Positions 12,064 to 23,227 of a stretch of 64,000 nucleotides of DNA are shown piece by piece. Source of the stretch: Lepraria neglecta (Eukaryota; Ascomycota; Lecanoromycetes; Lecanorales; Stereocaulaceae); NCBI GenBank assembly GCA_033220425.1, contig CM065647.1:5518001-5582000 (forward strand), in the 5' to 3' direction. Both the position numbers and the translations under genes were made by a program. Each line of letters starts with the position of its first letter. The stretch's first letter is position 1. Under the pieces are notes generated by a model, which was not told the origin of the DNA, did no database searches, and saw nothing but the letters and a program-made list of their open reading frames with translations.

Positions 12064-12545
12064 GTTTGCTGTAAAGGAGACTCCTTGATACACGAGCGTT
12101 GTACAACTGAGGCTGGGTACTCCTAAGTTTATTTGTCAGTGTCCAGGAGGATGGCATAAATTCTGGCAGTCTTGATCGAAGAAAGCGACTTGTACCTTTG
12201 ACCCTTACTATGATGGCATTGCCTTGAGGCACGCTCACTTGGGATGTTTTGCTGCAAAATGAGACTCGTCTATAGATATCGTTGTACAGTATGGACGGGG
12301 GGGTTGATTTGTCAGTCTTCAGGAAGATGGCATGACTTGACCTGTCCAGCTACAAAAGAACAAAGAAAGCATTTGAATCGTTGGAATGGCCGAACTTCAT
12401 CATATCAAATTTCGCAAATTGTTACATGAAGTGATTTGTAATATTGACAAAAAGATCTCAAAGACGACAACCGGCCAAATGAAGTTTTATTTTCCCTATA
12501 GGCGAACACCTGTGCAAAATGTGACTTTTCTAGATATTCATACAT
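12064..12545. repeat. Imperfect tandem repeat, about 130-bp unit, two copies plus a partial third
   Basis: Copy 1 (about 12064-12195) and copy 2 (about 12245-12375) share, in order: TTTGCTG, GAGACT, CGTTGTACA, TTTGTCAGT, CAGGA.GATGGCAT and AGAAAGC. A partial third copy at about 12511-12545 repeats GCAAAATG.GACT and TAGATAT. The copies are well diverged and sit beside the 3' end of the glucosidase II beta gene. No coding role is apparent. Confidence 0.55.
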
Positions 12546-12600
12546 GAGACTCAGACCAGGCCTAGCTACCCAATGCGACAGACAGCGTTGTATGCTGCAT

Positions 12601-14409
12601 CTATAGTTCATCCTTGGGCTTGTCTCCTTTCTTTTCTGCCATCTCACAAACAGCAGGCGTCCCCACCTCCATCCTGTACACACATTTCTCCTCTTCTGTA
12701 ACCTTCCACAGCTCGTCTGTTTCCGCGCAAGCCAGGACAACGAACGTGCTCCTGTTCGGTCCATTCCAGCAATGTTGACCATTCTCATATCTCAATGCCA
12801 CTCTTTCTCCGCTGCCCAGTCCCTTTCCATCCGGAGGCACCTCATCATCGACCATCACTTTATCGATGGATACAAATTTCCCCATTGTAGTCTGTTGGCT
12901 GTTCTTCTTGCTCTTCTGCTTCGTTTCGCCGAGCCAGCAAAGCTCATAGGTATATTCCCCCGAGTCTTTGGATACGCATTGACCTTTTAGCGCGCGAAAG
13001 ACGTCGTCGGCGCCATAGTCTTTTCCAAGGTCCTCGTTGTTTTCACCCAGCTGTTTCTGGCTGTTGCTCAGACTATCTTTGGCGGCGTTAAGGGCGTTAC
13101 GAGCATCTTCCATTTCTTTAGATGAGCCGGCTTCCGTACTTGGAGCTAGGACGCCGTTCTCGATAAGGAGGCTGCGTAGATCTCGGAGCTTCTGGTCGAT
13201 CCAGTCTCGGACTGGCACAGGGAGGTAGGCTTCTATCTTGTAGACTGTGGAGCGTTAGCTTAACGTTGTATATAGAGGCGATAATATCGGTAGACTTACG
13301 GACGTCAACGTCACCCTCTTCTGGCTCATCCCATTCACTCCATTTGATAGCTCCTGTCTCGGAGTCAGGCTTGGCTATTTCATCCAGATCTCGGTCCTTG
13401 GCGTCGTCTCCAACAGCGGGCTTATCTCGAGCAGCGTAGTCTTCCCAGCTTCTGACGGCTCGCTTGACGCCCTCGTCATTGAAGTTCGGGTTATATTCCT
13501 CCTTGAAAGTCGTCAAGATAGCTTCGAGCTCCGCGATTCTAGCCTTGCCCGTATCACGCTGATTCCGCACCTCGACTAAAGACTCTCGGAGCTCCTCAAT
13601 CCTATCTTTCGCTAGCTGGACCAGCATGCTAAGCTTGCCCCCTGCCCCTGGCTTCTTAACGACCCTGCCCCTCTCTTGCCGTTCAGCTTCTGCCAGAGCA
13701 GCTTCCAGGCCTTTCACTTTGAGCTCTTCGCCTTGGATGACCGTTTGTAACGTTTGTACTTTAACTTCCACCTCTTGCCTTAGCTTAGCAGCTTCAGCTA
13801 CAAGCTCCTTCCTCCTCTTAGCAGCATTCGACTGCGATTTCTGTCTCTGTTCATCCTTCTTTTTCCATTCTTTCCCAATCTCTTTGCACTTATCCTCGCA
13901 TTTCACACCCCCGACTTTGGCCCACTCATCACTTCCATCACAGCAAAGCTGGTAATCGCAGACACCGTCATTGACATTGGTAAAGGGAACGTAGCTTGGC
14001 TGATGACCTTTGTTTTTGCAGTAGTAGCCTGGTAGAGCTAGCGTAGTGTTTACATGGCCAATTGGTGTCGAGCCAACGGTGTAGGGTGATAGAGAGGATA
14101 AGTGCGCGCAGGCTGAGGTACCAGGTTCATCGGAACCGTCGGGGCAGTCGCAGAAATCGTCGTTTAGGCGTGCAATGGGAAGACGAATCGAGGGCGAGGA
14201 GATGCAGGCGAACGTGTCAGAATATTTGTAGAATTTGGCAACTTTTTAATCTGTCAGTAAGCAGATTCTGTACTCAAAGGGAGCTGAGGGCATGATGGGG
14301 AAAGGGCTGACGAACACTCAGGGCCTACGCCCCGGGGTCGAGGGGCTTCGGCAGCTAGAATTGAGCGGGCTGCTATGCCAGATAGCAGGAGAACTTCGAG
14401 TCTTCTCAT
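12601..14409 (-). CDS. Glucosidase II beta subunit (PRKCSH/80K-H family), ER lumen
   Basis: Regulatory, ER-retaining subunit of glucosidase II, which trims the two inner glucoses from N-glycans in the calnexin cycle. Exon 1, 14409 to about 14318, encodes a signal peptide (MRRLEVLLLSGIAARSILA) and the conserved RGVGPE start of the mature chain. Exon 2, 14241-13300, carries two LDL-receptor-A-like modules (DDFCDCPDGSDEPGTSAC and GVCDYQLCCDGSDEW) followed by a Lys/Glu-rich coiled coil. Exon 3, 13244-12601, contains the MRH (mannose-6-phosphate receptor homology) domain with the YELCWLGE and GKFVSIDK segments and ends in KDEL, the ER-retrieval signal. Intron 13245-13299 is canonical (GTAAGT...CACAG). 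The exon 1/2 junction is not resolved: the obvious GT and AG sites leave the frame one base out. About 558 residues, normal for the family. Confidence 0.93.
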
Positions 14410-14808
14410 GTTTTAGAATTATGAAGACAGAATTGCACGCGAGACGCAAGCAAGTAGATGAAGAGCTTCTAAGCAAGTTGTCGCTTGGAGCTGCTTGGCG
14501 TTTTGGCTTGGCAGAGAACTTGGCCGAAGCTAGCCGCAGAGTCGATGTATCAAGGCTCCACCGGTCCTTTTTGTTTGTACTTTCTCTAGTACTCAACGAC
14601 ATTTCTTATAGTTGAAAATTTTCATCATTTTGTTCTGATTCTTCTCGCATTCGACTTGGAAATGAGGTCAGTAGTCTGCGTGATCGAAAACTATATTTCC
14701 TCTTAGACTCACTGCCAACCGCAAAGACCGTCCTACATGTACGCTGAATGAACCACTGGTTCCAGGCTCAATTGTGTTTTCTTGTATTACTGTCAAGGTC
14801 TCTACAAG

Positions 14809-15668
14809 ATGCCGGAACCCCAAGACGAGCAGCATGCTTTCCACTCGTGTATTCTTGATGAAGATGTTATTGGGTATTCAAACGATACACAACCACTCCA
14901 CGAGGATGTTGTGAAGATCGTCGCCATCCTTGAGGGTGCCGGTATACCATGTTGTTTCATTGAAGAGTATGCATTGATCTACTATGGCTCAGGCCGGAAA
15001 CAGAACGTGAGAAGCTAGATTTGTGGTAACCTGATCCAAAGACGAGTTTGCTGATTCTCCTTAATCAGGACAGGGTCCTATGCGTCCCGGATGACCAGCA
15101 CAAAAAGGCTATAGATCTCTTCAATGCGTGCAGCACTATTCTCAAACCTTTCCGGCCCTCACCAATGGGAGGCGTAGGGAACCTACTCCGCACCTATCCT
15201 CGTTTCAAGGTGGTAGGGCAGTCTGATTTCTGGGTCATCGTGACAGCAAGCTTCGCTAATATCCCTTGCGAGCCTGCAAACATTGTGAAAAGTATAGGTG
15301 GCTTGCCATATCCTAAGCTCTCAGTATACGCACAGAGTCTCCTTGATACGCAGAATGGAACAGATTTGGAGGAGCTCATTGATGGCATGGACCTTTCTCA
15401 AGAATGGGGCGAGGAGAATCTCGATCTTGATGGCAGCATTGATGTGGAATGGACACGGCGACGCAAAGACGCTGTCCAAGCATTTGGAGGGAATCCGATA
15501 TTCCTTGGCCTCAGTACTGCTCCCAAACAGAGACGTGCTGTGTGGCAGGCTTCGGTGCTTAGAAAAGGGGCTCGCATGGGCTTGAAGAAACCAGCAGCAG
15601 TCTATGCTACGAGATGGCGTAGGCATGGATCACAGGATCCAACGTCAATTCAGAGGAATCTGATATGA
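14809..15668 (+). CDS. Nucleotidyltransferase-fold-like fungal protein, 265 residues
   Basis: Two exons, 14809-15006 and 15069-15668, intron GTGAGA...ATCAG (62 nt, phase 0). The ATG at 14809 is the first in frame. The N-terminal region LEGAGIPCCFIEEYALIYYG followed by VLCVPDD resembles a widespread fungal protein group whose core looks like a minimal nucleotidyltransferase fold, but the usual GG and DxD metal-binding signature is not visible here, so catalysis is doubtful. The C-terminal half (LSVYAQSLLDTQNG..., then WTRRRKD) is predicted helical and unassigned. It lies just upstream of, and parallel to, a gene with an intact GG...DxD motif, with a 294-bp gap. The two may be diverged duplicates; that is inference. 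Function unknown. Confidence 0.75.
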
Positions 15669-15962
15669 GCATTTGAGCAATGTTTCAAGGCCTGCCTAAA
15701 AGCCATGGACGATTTTCAGTGGTGGTGTCTCTATTGGACGATATCTGAGTTGTGCCTAATTGGGCATGCATTAGTGGGCGACACAACCCCGCATTCCCGG
15801 TATTGAACCCTGAGCTTACCCCAAAATTAGCTTTGCTCTAAGACCGAAAAGCCTTCGGATGCAGAATCAAAGGCTCCACCCTCGCAACAATAAATCTGCA
15901 GGGATAAGCGTTTGAAGATCACGACCTTCTGCTGAGCTAGCTTTTCTTTCTACCTACGCGCA

Positions 15963-16921
15963 ATGGCGGAGTCAAAAGCCACAAACAGCACCATCAAAGC
16001 CGAATTTTACAAGCTTGAGGATCTGCCGGACTCCGACGATGAGGATGAGAATCCTATTCCGCCGGTAGAGAACCTGATATCGGCAACCGATTTGATCACC
16101 GGCTTGCTTGAACAGAACGAGATTCAATACGCTGTTATGGGAGGATTTGCTGTGAATCTGCTCCAAGGGCAGCGGGAGACTAGAGACGTGGACATCTGCT
16201 TTAGTGGTGGCTTCAAGAATTTACGGAGCATCCTTGAGCAGCAGTCCCGGTAAGTCAACGTTGAAGATTTTGATCTGCGTAGTCCATGATTTCTTTGCGA
16301 ATGCCATTCAAACTCAGAGTATCATGAAACTCATTTCGCCAACTTTCTCTTCATTTTTACATTCTGTGTAACCCATATTCTGTACGCTCATACTTGACGT
16401 TGGATCGCGAAGTGGGAACGTATGAGGCTTACTATTTAACAGCCTTGTGATCCCAAGCACTAAGCTAGCTTCGGGTGTCTTAAAGGTCTTCGTAAAGACA
16501 GGACCCGGCCAAGATCGTTGCAAAGAGTCCCACAAAATCGAGGTCGGTCTTATCGAGAGTGGTACGTCAGAGTGACCGTCCTAATGCCCATTCTGGAGCT
16601 AAAAAACCATCACCATTAGGAGTCCTTGGCAGCCCCAAAGATCTCGCAGAGCATCAAAGACCCGTGACAATTGGCACTGGCGCAGGTCAAAAGAGGACGA
16701 TTAAGACCTTGGACATCCTGTACCTGCTCCGGAGCAAGATGGGAGCTTTTAGGCAACGCGAATCGCAAAGCGATCGGACAGATATTCTGCATATCCTTGG
16801 GACTTATGAGGGTGAGGCTAGAGCAAGTAGGGGGAAATTGGATCGCGAGGCTGTTGAGTTCTTTGTGGATTCGATTCCGGAGGAGGACCGGTCGTTCTTC
16901 AAGACGTTGTTGGGCATTTGA
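15963..16921 (+). CDS. Small nucleotidyltransferase-family protein, 235 residues
   Basis: Exons 15963-16249, 16443-16561 and 16620-16921; introns are GTAAGT...AACAG (193 nt, long for this window) and GTACGT...ATTAG (58 nt), and the phases agree. The sequence VMGGFAVNLLQGQRETRDVDI (residues about 58-78) is the classical GG...(D/E)xD active-site motif of the MNT/AbiEii-like nucleotidyltransferases. A later block, VLKVFVKTGPG and HKIEVGLIESG, supplies the third strand, and LDILYLLRSKMGAF plus DREAVEFFVDSIPEED form the helical C-terminus shared by fungal homologues. The acidic N-terminus (DSDDEDENP) is low-complexity. Substrate unknown. Its neighbour upstream looks like a catalytically reduced relative. 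Confidence 0.82.
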
Positions 16922-17223
16922 TGGGCATAAGCACGGGCATCGGCTAGGTCGTTCCTGGGCCCAAAGCGGCATCAGCGCCTGTTTTTCAGAGGCATTATTC
17001 TTTTCATAATTGATCTGATAGTCAACGGACTCAGCTTCAGCTCTGTGCTGGTAGGAAATTCTGTAAGGGGAATGGCAGGTAGACTAAAGACGTACGTTCA
17101 TTGTTCAACGCGTCTGATGTCACGCTTGCTTGTAGATTCATGGGATCTTTTTCCATTCTATACTGATACAAGAGTTCCAAGGGTATCTCCCTCAAACGCC
17201 ACGCAATGCTCCCAATCGATCCA
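16922..17223. other. Short convergent intergenic region
   Basis: Sits between the 3' ends of the nucleotidyltransferase gene and the Rtf2 gene. I see no feature beyond likely 3' UTRs. Confidence 0.5.
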
Positions 17224-18189
17224 TCATCGCTTCGCATTCGCAGGGATCGAAAAGCCCCTAGTCATAAAATCCACATGCTTCTCGTCCATTCCGTTCTTGT
17301 TCGAAAACAGACTCTTCACATTGTCATTGGCGCCCAGTTTCCGTCTCTTGTTTCGCTCTTCCTGTTCGGCGAGGACTTTGGCTGTTAAGGCGGCAGTGTC
17401 TTGGTTCTTGATGTTGCTTTCGGGTTTGGATGCCGGCTTCTCGGGCTGTGTTTTGAGGCCTTCGTCGCCCACTGTAGCTTCTTCGATATTTGTATTCTTC
17501 TTCCTCTTTTTGCTTGATCCCGGGGCCTTTTTCAGTGAGTGTGTAAGACCTTGCTCTTTCAGCTTTTGTATTCGTTGCTCGAGCCGGTCTTTCTCTGTTT
17601 GGGATGTAGGTAGTATTGGTATTATGTTATCAGCCGTATAGGGCTCATTGCACTGCGACAAATTAGTATGATCTGGACAGAGTTTCGTAGATCCGATAGA
17701 GATGCGTACCTGAAGACAGCTTTCTCCACCCATCTCTTTGATAGCGCTCTCTGAAAATGCGTGTCCACAGGGTACCACGTACGCAGCTTTCACACCTGGT
17801 CCTAAAGCCTTGCCTGTAACCGGGCATATCCAAGTCTGTTTGGTAGCGGAACTCTTCTCATCTCCATCTTGTACCTGTAACTTGACTTCCACAACATCTC
17901 GTAGACTTCTTAATCGATCCTTGAAGGCCTCTCCTCTGGCCTGTAGGTCCTGCTTGTCTTCTTGTCCTGCGGACAGTAGGTGATCGATAACCGCATCCTT
18001 ATTATACAGGGTGCCTAATGCATCGGAAACAACTGGTAACGAAAGCGGTTGGTGCGATAAGGCACAGGTAGACCAGTAATGTTCTTGTTGTTCTGTTTGG
18101 ATCTCTTTGACCTGGGTTGTGGACAAGTCGCGGGCTGCCTCTTTGACCAGTTCCCTTCGAGTCGGTATACTACCCCCATCGTTACCCAT
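17224..18189 (-). CDS. rtf2: Rtf2 replication termination/fork-protection factor homologue
   Basis: 302-residue nuclear protein. In fission yeast Rtf2 acts at replication barriers and its C2HC2 RING-related domain binds partners such as PCNA. Exon 1 is 18189-17710 and exon 2 is 17652-17224. The intervening 57 bases are GTACGC...CGCAG, a multiple of three, so they read open; removing them restores the family motif CLQCNEPYTADNIIPILP. N-terminal MGNDGGSIPTRRELVK is the Rtf2 family start; HYWSTCALSHQPLSLPVVSD and WICPVTGKALG plus VVPCGHAFSE give the two halves of the zinc-binding domain. The C-terminal 130 residues are lysine-rich with a KKRKKN nuclear-localisation-like stretch and end in FMTRGFSIPANAKR, also family-like. 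Confidence 0.93.
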   Translation of the reverse strand: MGNDGGSIPTRRELVKEAARDLSTTQVKEIQTEQQEHYWSTCALSHQPLSLPVVSDALGTLYNKDAVIDHLLSAGQEDKQDLQARGEAFKDRLRSLRDVVEVKLQVQDGDEKSSATKQTWICPVTGKALGPGVKAAYVVPCGHAFSESAIKEMGGESCLQVRISIGSTKLCPDHTNLSQCNEPYTADNIIPILPTSQTEKDRLEQRIQKLKEQGLTHSLKKAPGSSKKRKKNTNIEEATVGDEGLKTQPEKPASKPESNIKNQDTAALTAKVLAEQEERNKRRKLGANDNVKSLFSNKNGMDEKHVDFMTRGFSIPANAKR

Positions 18190-18475
18190 TGTAGTCGCTA
18201 GTGTTTGATCAGATCAAAGTGGTTGTGGTCTGTGTAGGTAGAAAATAGAGGATCTGCAAGGCAAGAATAGGCCAGTCGTTAAAAAAGCCGCTCGAGGCCG
18301 ATGACGCTGCGGGGCCGGCAATTCCTGGGAAAGAAATCTCTTCTCGTCTCTTCACCCTCCACCCCTCCCCACCGCGAGGTTGTCACCCAAGAATGAGGTT
18401 GTCCTCCAGGGCTAGCTTCCACGTCTCATCTGCTTGTCATTGGGACATACCCTCCTCAAGCCCAAGACGCCCACA
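18190..18475. promoter_or_regulatory. Divergent intergenic region (shared promoter space)
   Basis: 286 bp between the divergent Rtf2 and BTB-protein genes, so both promoters should be here. Pyrimidine-rich segments (about 18340-18370) suit fungal promoters. No specific binding site is claimed. Confidence 0.45.
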
Positions 18476-21032
18476 ATGGCACCTCTTCTTGGGTCACCGA
18501 TGACTCCCAGCCCAACCTCTGCAAAAAGCAACCCTCGACGAATCCTGCCTATAGTGCCAGCAGTACCCCGAAGTCTTGACAGGAAACCGAAGCCAAAAGT
18601 ACAAACACCCATACACAGTCCTGCTCAGGAAGCAACTCTTTTACCTATTCAAGAAACGAAAGAACAACTCCCCGCGGAGAGCGCTTCCGTTACACCGGCA
18701 CAAACCCCGCAGAATGGAGAACCAGTCGATGTAGATGCGAAGGCAGGCGTTTCCGAGCACAGAGAATCCTCTATTGGCAATTGGGCAGAAGAAGTTGAGG
18801 AGGCAGAACAAGACGAGCCAAAAGGTTTAATTAGCATTCCAGGGCACAGCACTACAATCACTAACTCTCTCGGTAGAAATCAAAACACCTTCTACAAGTA
18901 CCACTCAGGACTTTGGAATCGAGAGGAATGACTTCAAATTACCCCCGCCCTTTTATCCGAAGAGGTCGCCCCCAGCAGCTATCCCTACTGATCTCTGTTC
19001 TATAAATGGCCAAACCGACACTTCGCGAGAGGCTGCACAAAGTCCCCCGGAAAGCATTGGCAGTGCGAGAGGCCAGCAAGCACCAAAGAAGAGGAGTTCA
19101 CCCCTCCGTGGCTCAGCTCCGAGTTTTCATGCACATCCCACGCCTCCGAGTGATTCTGTAACCTCTCCGACTGCTTCCTCATACCAGGGTCATGCTCTCG
19201 CACAGCCAATCTCTTTTCAACCACAGCCCACGCCACCTATAGATGTCACACCTTCTTCAGTGCAATTACCCTACCATGGTTATGGTAGTGCACACAACAT
19301 ATCGTTCTACCCACCTCCACCTCCATCTTCGAACGACGCATCTTCTCCCGCTCATTCTATTTATCAAGGCTACACTTATGGGTCCACCATCAATGGATGT
19401 CCACTTCAAGTCAAAGGGACTCCGCGTGCTTCGATCTCTTCTCGATCTGAGATGGAGGATCGTGCTCCTTCGTTCCAACACGATTACAAAGGATCTCGTT
19501 ACTACAGCCACCACTCAACATTCCCTCCTTTAGGAAGTCAGCCTCCTCTCACACCCTCTGCAACTCCCTTTAGTAACATGCCTCAGCAGTCGAATTATGT
19601 GAATGGACATCTACCACCTGAAACCTCGGCGTATAACTGTGTACCTCTGTTGCAACGTCCCAGCGGATATCCAGCTCACAGTACCATGAATCCAGGCATT
19701 TTCAGACCTAACTTCGAGCAAGCTGAGAACGGGCTTGAAACAAGCCAGGATGAAACCCATAAATCGAAACTGGGGCGCACGACAACACTGGATAGTATGC
19801 ATGATATACCAGTGAATGGCCCGTTCAGCCGTGTGCCAGTAGTGGCATATCTCCAGCAAAGCTTCGACTTGCCAGAGTACGCTGATTGCCGATTGGTTCT
19901 AACCCACAAGAACGAGCGCTTTAATAAGAAAGGATGGTTTCTCAGTAGTCTTCTGCTTGCCCAAAGCCCGAAGCTGCGGGAGATGCTTAAGACATCTCAA
20001 CTAGGCGCAGATAGCAGGAGATTGATTGAGTTGACTTTGACCGACAGATTCATAACTCCCAATTCCATGGAGTCGGCACTTCGTGTCTGCTATGGCGAGT
20101 CGCCTCTCACATTCACGGGCGTGAACCCTCAGGACCAGTATACGATGTCGAAGGCACAATTTTTAGTGCCCTGGATGACGGAAGCTTTGCCCTACGCTGC
20201 GACAGGCTGCCTGCTGCAGCTGGACGGCGTGGTTTTAAGAGGCTTGGACGTGGCTTCTAAGATTCTCGACTGGGAGAACCTTGAAGCTGCACTATCTTTC
20301 GGTCTGGAGAGCGACTTCGAGAGGGGAAGAAGTGCCTCAGCGGACGTAGTACCTGCGTACCGTTCTCTACACGAATTCCACGGTGATCCTTCGACAAGCT
20401 ATGCTTCCAGCGCTCCTCGATCTAAGGAATACCTAGCATCTGAGGCTCCTGACCATCCTACGGGCTCGACAACATCGTCTGAAGACTTTCAACAGCCACC
20501 TCCGCAGTCGGCCTTTGACGTGCTTATGCATTGTCTACGCTTTATCACGGACAATTTCCCTATGATGTGGCAGTTGGACGTGTCAGCTCGGCCCCTAGCA
20601 GACGTGGACAGACTCCCAGCCACTCCAGAAAGTCGGTCACCCTTATCGAAATCAAGGCTCAGTCGCATTCAATTTGGCGAACATCCTTCTGAGGCTACCG
20701 CAAAATCTACGAACCGCAATGTCCTCATCTCGACCATCCTACTTTCTTTGCCATTCATATGGCTGGATTATCTGCTGAAGTCCGTGGAGGAGCCCATTCG
20801 CCAAAACATAACGTCCATTGTGAAGGAACGAGAGCGAAGAAGGCAGATCGTCCTACAAAGCGAGAGCGTTCCCCACGAGCAGCGAGAGGCTGCGAAAGAC
20901 TACGAGTGGGCAGAAGCTGGATATGAAGAGTCTGTGGTAATGTCTGAGGATGGAGAGATGACGCTCTCGAGAAAATACACTGGAGTTGCTCGTCATACGC
21001 CGGATGACAGCACGGCAGACCCAAAAGTTTGA
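18476..21032 (+). CDS. BTB/POZ-like domain protein with long disordered N-terminus
   Basis: Start ATG at 18476 lies in a strong context (CCACAATGGC). The first part (to about 18793-18931) and the main part (from about 18909 to 21032) are in different frames. A phase-0 intron 18794-18908 (GTTGAG...CTCAG, 115 nt) would join them and give about 813 residues, but the donor is weak and another donor (for instance 18731) or a frame error is possible. The N-terminal 350 residues are Pro/Ser/Gln-rich. A BTB-like segment begins near SFDLPEYADCRLVLTHKNE at about 19859 with the helical KGWFLSSLLLAQSPKLREML following. After it come a conserved helical region (VLMHCLRFITDNFPMMWQLDVS), and near the C-terminus a coiled region (IVKERERRRQIVLQ). 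Probably a protein-interaction adaptor; partner and pathway unknown. Confidence 0.72.
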
Positions 21033-21690
21033 GACAACTGACTTCCTGAATATGGCGGCGGGGGTTTTCAAAAAGGGATATCATAGGGCATTGCAAGCGC
21101 TAGGTGTTGCGGAGAAGGTGAAAATGGCTTACGACATACTAGGTACAGCGAAGGAGTCGCACGCTATACAGGCTTTTCTTGCAGCTATGAGGGTTGGAGG
21201 CCATTGTTGCATACCTAGGTAATCGTGCAGATCGAGGACATATTTGCAGCAGGGTTTTGGCTAAATTTAGCTGAAGCATTATGGCTACGATCTCGATAGC
21301 CGCTATCAACACAAAAGACAAACTCATGACCAGTGCCTTTATGAGACTTTCTTGCTGGTCTCTGCGGGCTAGTTGCCTCTGTGTTTTTTCGAATATACGG
21401 TGAGCGACTCGCACCTTCTCTCGCCACTTTGGACTCGTTCTACAATTTGTTCCTTCCTCTGCGTTCCCAAGCCATCGCTTCATCTACTCAAATCATCAGT
21501 TCCTCGTCAATGTTCATCTTCATACCTACAACCACCTATGTACCAGCTTCAGGCAAAGGCCGCAAATACCTTTCCTTTCCGTATTTCTAATGTTGTATAC
21601 CCTGCTTCATATCTAATACTCCTCGCCTACTCCATCAAGCTCTTGTTCTAAACCAAGGCTTGTACATCGTCATACGGATATCGTCCTCCA
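21033..21690. other. Intergenic, no gene recognised
   Basis: 3' flank of the BTB gene followed by about 600 bp of unannotated sequence. Short open frames on both strands lack any conserved pattern. Confidence 0.4.
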
Positions 21691-22803
21691 ATGCTAGCAG
21701 TCGACGTAGTCCAAGCGGCTCCAGGCCGCACTCAAAGAGGAGGACGCCCAGCTTCCACGGAGCAGAAAAGCCTTTCTACGAGTGATAGGGAGAGCAAAGA
21801 GAGGGCTCCAGATAATATGGAGATGATGTCCGGGCCTATGACCCGTGAGTCGTACACTTCATTGTCGCCACATTCGTCACCCTTGACTGACACAAGCATT
21901 ACTGGCGTAGGCAACCGGTTCGCTGCTCTTCCTCCAAAAGTACCGGCGCCTGGCACTCCATAGGAGCCTTCGCAGTCACAGTCTCTCCAGTCCGGCTTCA
22001 CATTTCGTTGCGAGCTGCGTCAGACGAAGTCTCCCCGTACGGGAAAATCCTCCAACGCTCAGGCATCCTCTTTTATGCCGAGGGAAGACAAGGTGCTAGC
22101 AACCGCCTCCGACTATCTTTCCATATACGAACATACCATCGTCGAGCAAAGTGCCCATTACACCACTTCCAACTTCAAAAGCTATCACCAAGACCCAGGA
22201 ATCCAAGAGCCTTCGCTCTCCCAAGTCCACCAGAGACACCACCACCGCGAGACCCATCTCTGTTACATCTACAAGATGGACTCCGTGAACCACCTCCAAC
22301 TTCTGCTCGCAACTCTCCCGACTTGAAATCCGAATCACTTCCCCTCTCACTCCTATCTCCCGACATCATATCCCCAGAAGCCTAACGCCGACTCCAGCCC
22401 CAACCGCTCCACCCCTCCTTCTCCACCTCTTCGCCCATGACCACCACGCACCAACACAAGCCAGTAGCGCATCGCCGCCCCACGCCGTTTCCTACAACAC
22501 GAAAAGACTTAGGAAATATTCGCACACACTATCCACCCACCGACCCTCTAGCTTTTACATCGTCCAACGGCAAGATCCTTTTAACAGCTGCTGAAATTGC
22601 GGCGGCCAATTATCCGGATGTGCTAGAAAGGGCTAGAAAGGGCGAAGAGGGAACGGAGGAGTTTCGGTAGCGCGGAGAAGTTTGGAAGGCCTAGGCCGCC
22701 TATTTCCAGGAAGGGGAGCCGGAGGGCGGAACAGGAGGAAGGGTGGGGCGATGAGGGAGATAGTAGTGATAGTGAGGATGAGGACGAGGATGAGGGCGAG
22801 TAG
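21691..22803 (+). pseudogene. Unidentified gene, probably decayed
   Basis: Protein-like sequence is spread over more than one + frame. It starts at the ATG at 21691 and has a good intron at 21845-21910 (GTGAGT, TTGACTGAC branch, GCGTAG), then reads NRFAALPPKVPAPGTP before a TAG at 21961-21963, then on in the same frame. From about 22190 another frame carries proline-rich SPPETPPPRDP and LREPPPTSARNSPDL, a TAA at 22383-22385, then PFPTTRKDLGNIRTHYPPTDPLAFTSSNGK and LTAAEIAAANYPDVLERA. A two-base frame change near 22668 leads into an acidic tail (GDSSDSEDEDEDEGE) ending at 22803. The TAG and TAA are each one C-to-T step from a glutamine codon. Either a pseudogene or a real gene with introns I failed to place. 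Family not recognised. Confidence 0.45.
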
Positions 22804-23227
22804 GAGTGGGTTAGGGAGGAGTTTGCTAGTTGATAGCGAAATAGGCATATGGGAGGGATAGTGGCGGTTTGAAAAGATTGAGGGTGAGGAGCAGTGAATG
22901 GGGTTCTCTGTACGGGCTTGCTGGACTGAACTCTTTAGGCTAGTTGCACTGGGCTCTAGAAGCTCATCTACAGGACTAGAAGAATACTACTCTTGCGTTA
23001 CCGATCGTTGGCTGGGTACGTTGTCTTTTGAACCTATCACATTTTCGAATGTTTTCACGATTCAGAGGGTACAAATGCATGAGAAGTGAGAGTAATTAAC
23101 CTCGTTGAAGTTTTTCAATGTTCTTTAGTTATACCTATCCTATGCGCTAATAGTTCCTACTTGTTTCGCCAGAGTACCATTCGTTCATCTATACACCATC
23201 ATCCTAGCCGCCCACCTTTCCGCGTCT
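22804..23227. other. Intergenic, no gene recognised
   Basis: Convergent gap before the 3' end of the Hsp20-type gene. Nothing beyond likely 3' UTR sequence. Confidence 0.45.

Noticed and set aside
20986-21222. Open frame overlapping the BTB gene's end
   Set aside because: Different frame, starts inside the gene, no conserved sequence.
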